This document shows positions 61,895-64,000 of a stretch of 64,000 nucleotides of DNA, one piece after another. The position numbers and the translations under genes are program-made. Numbering within the stretch: the first letter of the stretch is position 1; every line of letters begins with the position of its first letter. The stretch comes from an uncultured Oscillospiraceae bacterium (lineage in GTDB: Bacteria; Bacillota; Clostridia; Oscillospirales; Acutalibacteraceae): contig URPQ01000003.1 in NCBI GenBank assembly GCA_900549755.1, positions 5,000-68,999 on the forward strand, read 5' to 3'. The notes beneath the pieces were generated by a model. That model searched no databases. It saw only the letters and a list, made by a program, of their open reading frames with translations, and was not told the origin of the DNA.

Positions 61895-64000
61895 GTGGCG
61901 ACTAAAAAGAAGAAAGAGCCGAAGTCGGTAAAGCCTAAAATAAACGCTTACATTGCCGGCGCGGGGCTTACGGTAGAGCAGCCGATAACCGACACGCTTG
62001 AAACCAACTATATGCCCTATGCCATGAGCGTTATAGTATCCCGTGCGATACCTGAAATAGACGGCTTTAAGCCCTCGCACAGAAAGCTGCTTTATACCAT
62101 GTATAATATGGGGCTTTTAAAGGGCAGCACAATAAAATCGGCTAATATTGTGGGGCGCACAATGCAGTTAAACCCCCACGGCGACGCGGCTATTTATGAG
62201 ACTATGGTGCGTTTGTCAGAGGGGTATCAGGCGCTTCTGCACCCGTATGTTGCCTCTAAGGGCTCGTTCGGTAAAGCCTACTCGCGCGATATGGCATATG
62301 CTGCCTCGCGTTATACCGAGGCAAAGCTATCCCCAATTGCGGCGGAGCTTTTTGCCGATATTGATAAAGACACGGTAGATTTTGTGGATAACTACGACGC
62401 TACCATGAAAGAGCCTACGCTGTTCCCGGTTACATTCCCCTCGGTGCTTGTAAACGCAAACACGGGTATTGCCGTAGGCATGGCAAGCTCAATTTGCCCG
62501 TTTAACCTGCGCGAGGTATGCGAGACGACCATTGGCTATATAAGGGATAACGATATAAATGTGGCGGATACGCTTTTAGCCCCCGATTTTCCTATAGGCG
62601 GCAGGCTTTTATACGACCGCGCGGCTATGGAAAAAATTTACGAAACGGGCCGCGGCAGCTTTAGGGTACGGGGCGTATACGCTTACGATAAATCGCAGAA
62701 CTGCATAGATATTACCGAAATACCGCCCACTACCACGAGTGAAGCGATTATAGAAAAGGTAATAGAGCTTGCAAAGCTTAAAAAAATAACCGAAATTAAC
62801 GATATTCGCGATGAGACCGATTTGAACGGTCTTAAAATAACAATTGACCTAAAGCGCGGGGCAGACCCGGAAAAACTTATGAAAAAGGTTATGAAAATGA
62901 CCCCGCTTGAGGATAGCTTTTCCTGCAACTTCAATATTTTAATTGCAGGCTCGCCGCGCGTTATGGGTGTTAAGGAAATTATTTCCGAGTGGGTGGCGTT
63001 CAGGGAGGAATGTGTGCGCCGCCGCGTTTACTTCAAGCTATCAAAGGCAAAGGACAGGCTGCACCTTTTAAAGGGTCTTGAAAAAATACTGCTTGATATT
63101 GATAAGGCTATCAAAATCGTGCGCGAGACCGACGAGGAAGCACAGGTTGTGCCGAACCTGATGATAGGCTTCGGAATAGACGAAATTCAGGCGGAATACG
63201 TTGCGGAAATAAAGCTTCGCCACTTAAACCGCGAATATATTTTAAAGCGCACGGCGGATATTGAAGATTTAATGAAAGAAATCGCCGAGATGGAAGGGGT
63301 TTTAAACTCCCGCTCAAAGCTTTTGAATATAATAATTAAGGAATTAAAGGAAGTCGCCGAAAAATACGGGCAGGACAGAAAGACCGAGATTATAAGCGCA
63401 GCGGAGGAAAGCGGCGAGGACGAGCCTATAGAGCTTGATACCTCACCCGTGACCCTTTTCTTTACCAAGGACGGATATTTCAAGAAAATAACCCCGCAGT
63501 CGCTCAGAATGAGCGGTGAGCAAAAGCTGAAAGAGGGGGACGAAATAACGCAAACGGTAGAGTCCACCAATGCAGAGGAGCTTTTGTTCTTCAGTAATAA
63601 ATCACAGGTTTATAAATCCCGCACCGCTGAATTTGCCGACGGCAAGGCAAGCGTGCTAGGCGATTATGTACCCTCAAAACTTGAATTTGAGGAGGCGGAA
63701 AATGCCGTTTATATGGTGGCAACCGCCGATTATAAGGGCTATATGCTTTTTGTGTTTGATAACGGCAGAATAGCAAAGGTCCCGCTTTTATCCTACCAAA
63801 CAAAGACCAACCGCAAAAAGCTTATAAAGGCATATTGCGATAAATTCACCCTGCACAGTATTTTCTTTATAAAAGAGGATACCGAGCTGCTCTTAAAATC
63901 CACAAACGGGCGTATTCTTATAGTAAACACCGCGTCTGTTCCCGCAAAGACTACAAAGGATAACGGCGGCATAGCCGTTATGACCCAAAAGCGCGGGCAA
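61895..64000 (+). CDS. Divergent type II topoisomerase subunit A (GyrA/ParC-like), 3' partial
   Basis: DNA-cleaving subunit of the topoisomerase; 702 residues are visible and the gene runs off the window. It starts at GTG 61895 after AAGAGG. The breakage-reunion domain shows GFKPSHRKLL, the catalytic Tyr in AASRYTEAKL (residue 140) and GMASSI. The quinolone-determining segment reads HGDAAIYETM, so the usual Ser is Ala and the usual Asp is Glu. A GyrA-type C-terminal beta-pinwheel region appears to begin after about residue 500. It pairs with the subunit B encoded upstream. Confidence 0.9.
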   Translation, partial: MATKKKKEPKSVKPKINAYIAGAGLTVEQPITDTLETNYMPYAMSVIVSRAIPEIDGFKPSHRKLLYTMYNMGLLKGSTIKSANIVGRTMQLNPHGDAAIYETMVRLSEGYQALLHPYVASKGSFGKAYSRDMAYAASRYTEAKLSPIAAELFADIDKDTVDFVDNYDATMKEPTLFPVTFPSVLVNANTGIAVGMASSICPFNLREVCETTIGYIRDNDINVADTLLAPDFPIGGRLLYDRAAMEKIYETGRGSFRVRGVYAYDKSQNCIDITEIPPTTTSEAIIEKVIELAKLKKITEINDIRDETDLNGLKITIDLKRGADPEKLMKKVMKMTPLEDSFSCNFNILIAGSPRVMGVKEIISEWVAFREECVRRRVYFKLSKAKDRLHLLKGLEKILLDIDKAIKIVRETDEEAQVVPNLMIGFGIDEIQAEYVAEIKLRHLNREYILKRTADIEDLMKEIAEMEGVLNSRSKLLNIIIKELKEVAEKYGQDRKTEIISAAEESGEDEPIELDTSPVTLFFTKDGYFKKITPQSLRMSGEQKLKEGDEITQTVESTNAEELLFFSNKSQVYKSRTAEFADGKASVLGDYVPSKLEFEEAENAVYMVATADYKGYMLFVFDNGRIAKVPLLSYQTKTNRKKLIKAYCDKFTLHSIFFIKEDTELLLKSTNGRILIVNTASVPAKTTKDNGGIAVMTQKRGQ

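Overview
The window looks like a chromosomal segment of an anaerobic, low-GC Gram-positive bacterium of the class Clostridia, probably an Oscillospiraceae/Ruminococcaceae-type gut or rumen organism. The evidence is a dockerin-bearing glycoside hydrolase, sporulation genes yabP and yabQ in their usual neighbourhood, a class B sortase, a GGGtGRT/Fe-S scaffold pair, Gram-positive LexA and FMN-riboswitch regulation, and strong AGGAGG-type ribosome binding sites. There are no rRNA or tRNA genes and no CRISPR array.

Positions 1-23363 form one long plus-strand glucan-utilisation locus that starts before the window. In order it holds a GH1 beta-glucosidase (5' end missing), a 1564-residue membrane-anchored GH16 protein, a first ABC sugar importer (lipoprotein binding protein plus two permeases), a second importer whose binding protein is fused to beta-sandwich domains (plus two permeases), an NHL-propeller/TPR/Yip1 membrane protein, a membrane-anchored DUF5696-type protein, a cytosolic GH18 enzyme, and a second GH16 protein with an internal dockerin. 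No transporter ATPase is encoded, so a shared ATPase elsewhere is implied. The likely job is binding and cutting a beta-glucan outside the cell, importing the oligosaccharides, and finishing hydrolysis inside. A bidirectional terminator at about 23.4 kb closes the locus.

From 23.4 to 31.3 kb come short transcription units: the GGGtGRT protein and its Fe-S scaffold partner (minus strand), a divergent sortase B with a frame problem at its 5' end, SOS-regulated dinB with a LexA box, a small HTH/zinc-ribbon gene pair, small membrane proteins, a YgjP-type metallopeptidase, a Fur-family regulator and an SGNH hydrolase.

From 31.4 to 45.8 kb lie tightly packed housekeeping operons: recJ-relA-dtd-MBL hydrolase-hemZ-uridine-kinase-like; then a zinc ribbon protein, an MTA/SAH nucleosidase, a SpoVB/MurJ-like flippase, HU, hslR/yabO, yabP, yabQ, divIC/ftsB, yabR, a THUMP RNA methyltransferase and mscL. 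An FMN riboswitch then precedes a riboflavin transporter gene (ribU) broken by an in-frame TAG.

From 46.6 kb to the end: a cyclophilin lipoprotein and a D-Ala-D-Ala carboxypeptidase (minus strand), a metallophosphoesterase, a PASTA pseudokinase, the yfmF-yfmH peptidase pair, lgt, folD, a small membrane protein, a TauE exporter, a two-component system, a small XRE regulator, a flavodoxin, and a divergent type II topoisomerase pair that runs off the right edge. Two intergenic arrays of a TTAGAYR heptad (about 58.98 and 61.83 kb) are a repeat element not explained by the genes.

The most promising candidates for something undescribed are the two-importer glucan system with its NHL-Yip1 and DUF5696 proteins, the inserted membrane hairpin in the first GH16 protein, the heptad element, the GGGtGRT pair and the PASTA pseudokinase.
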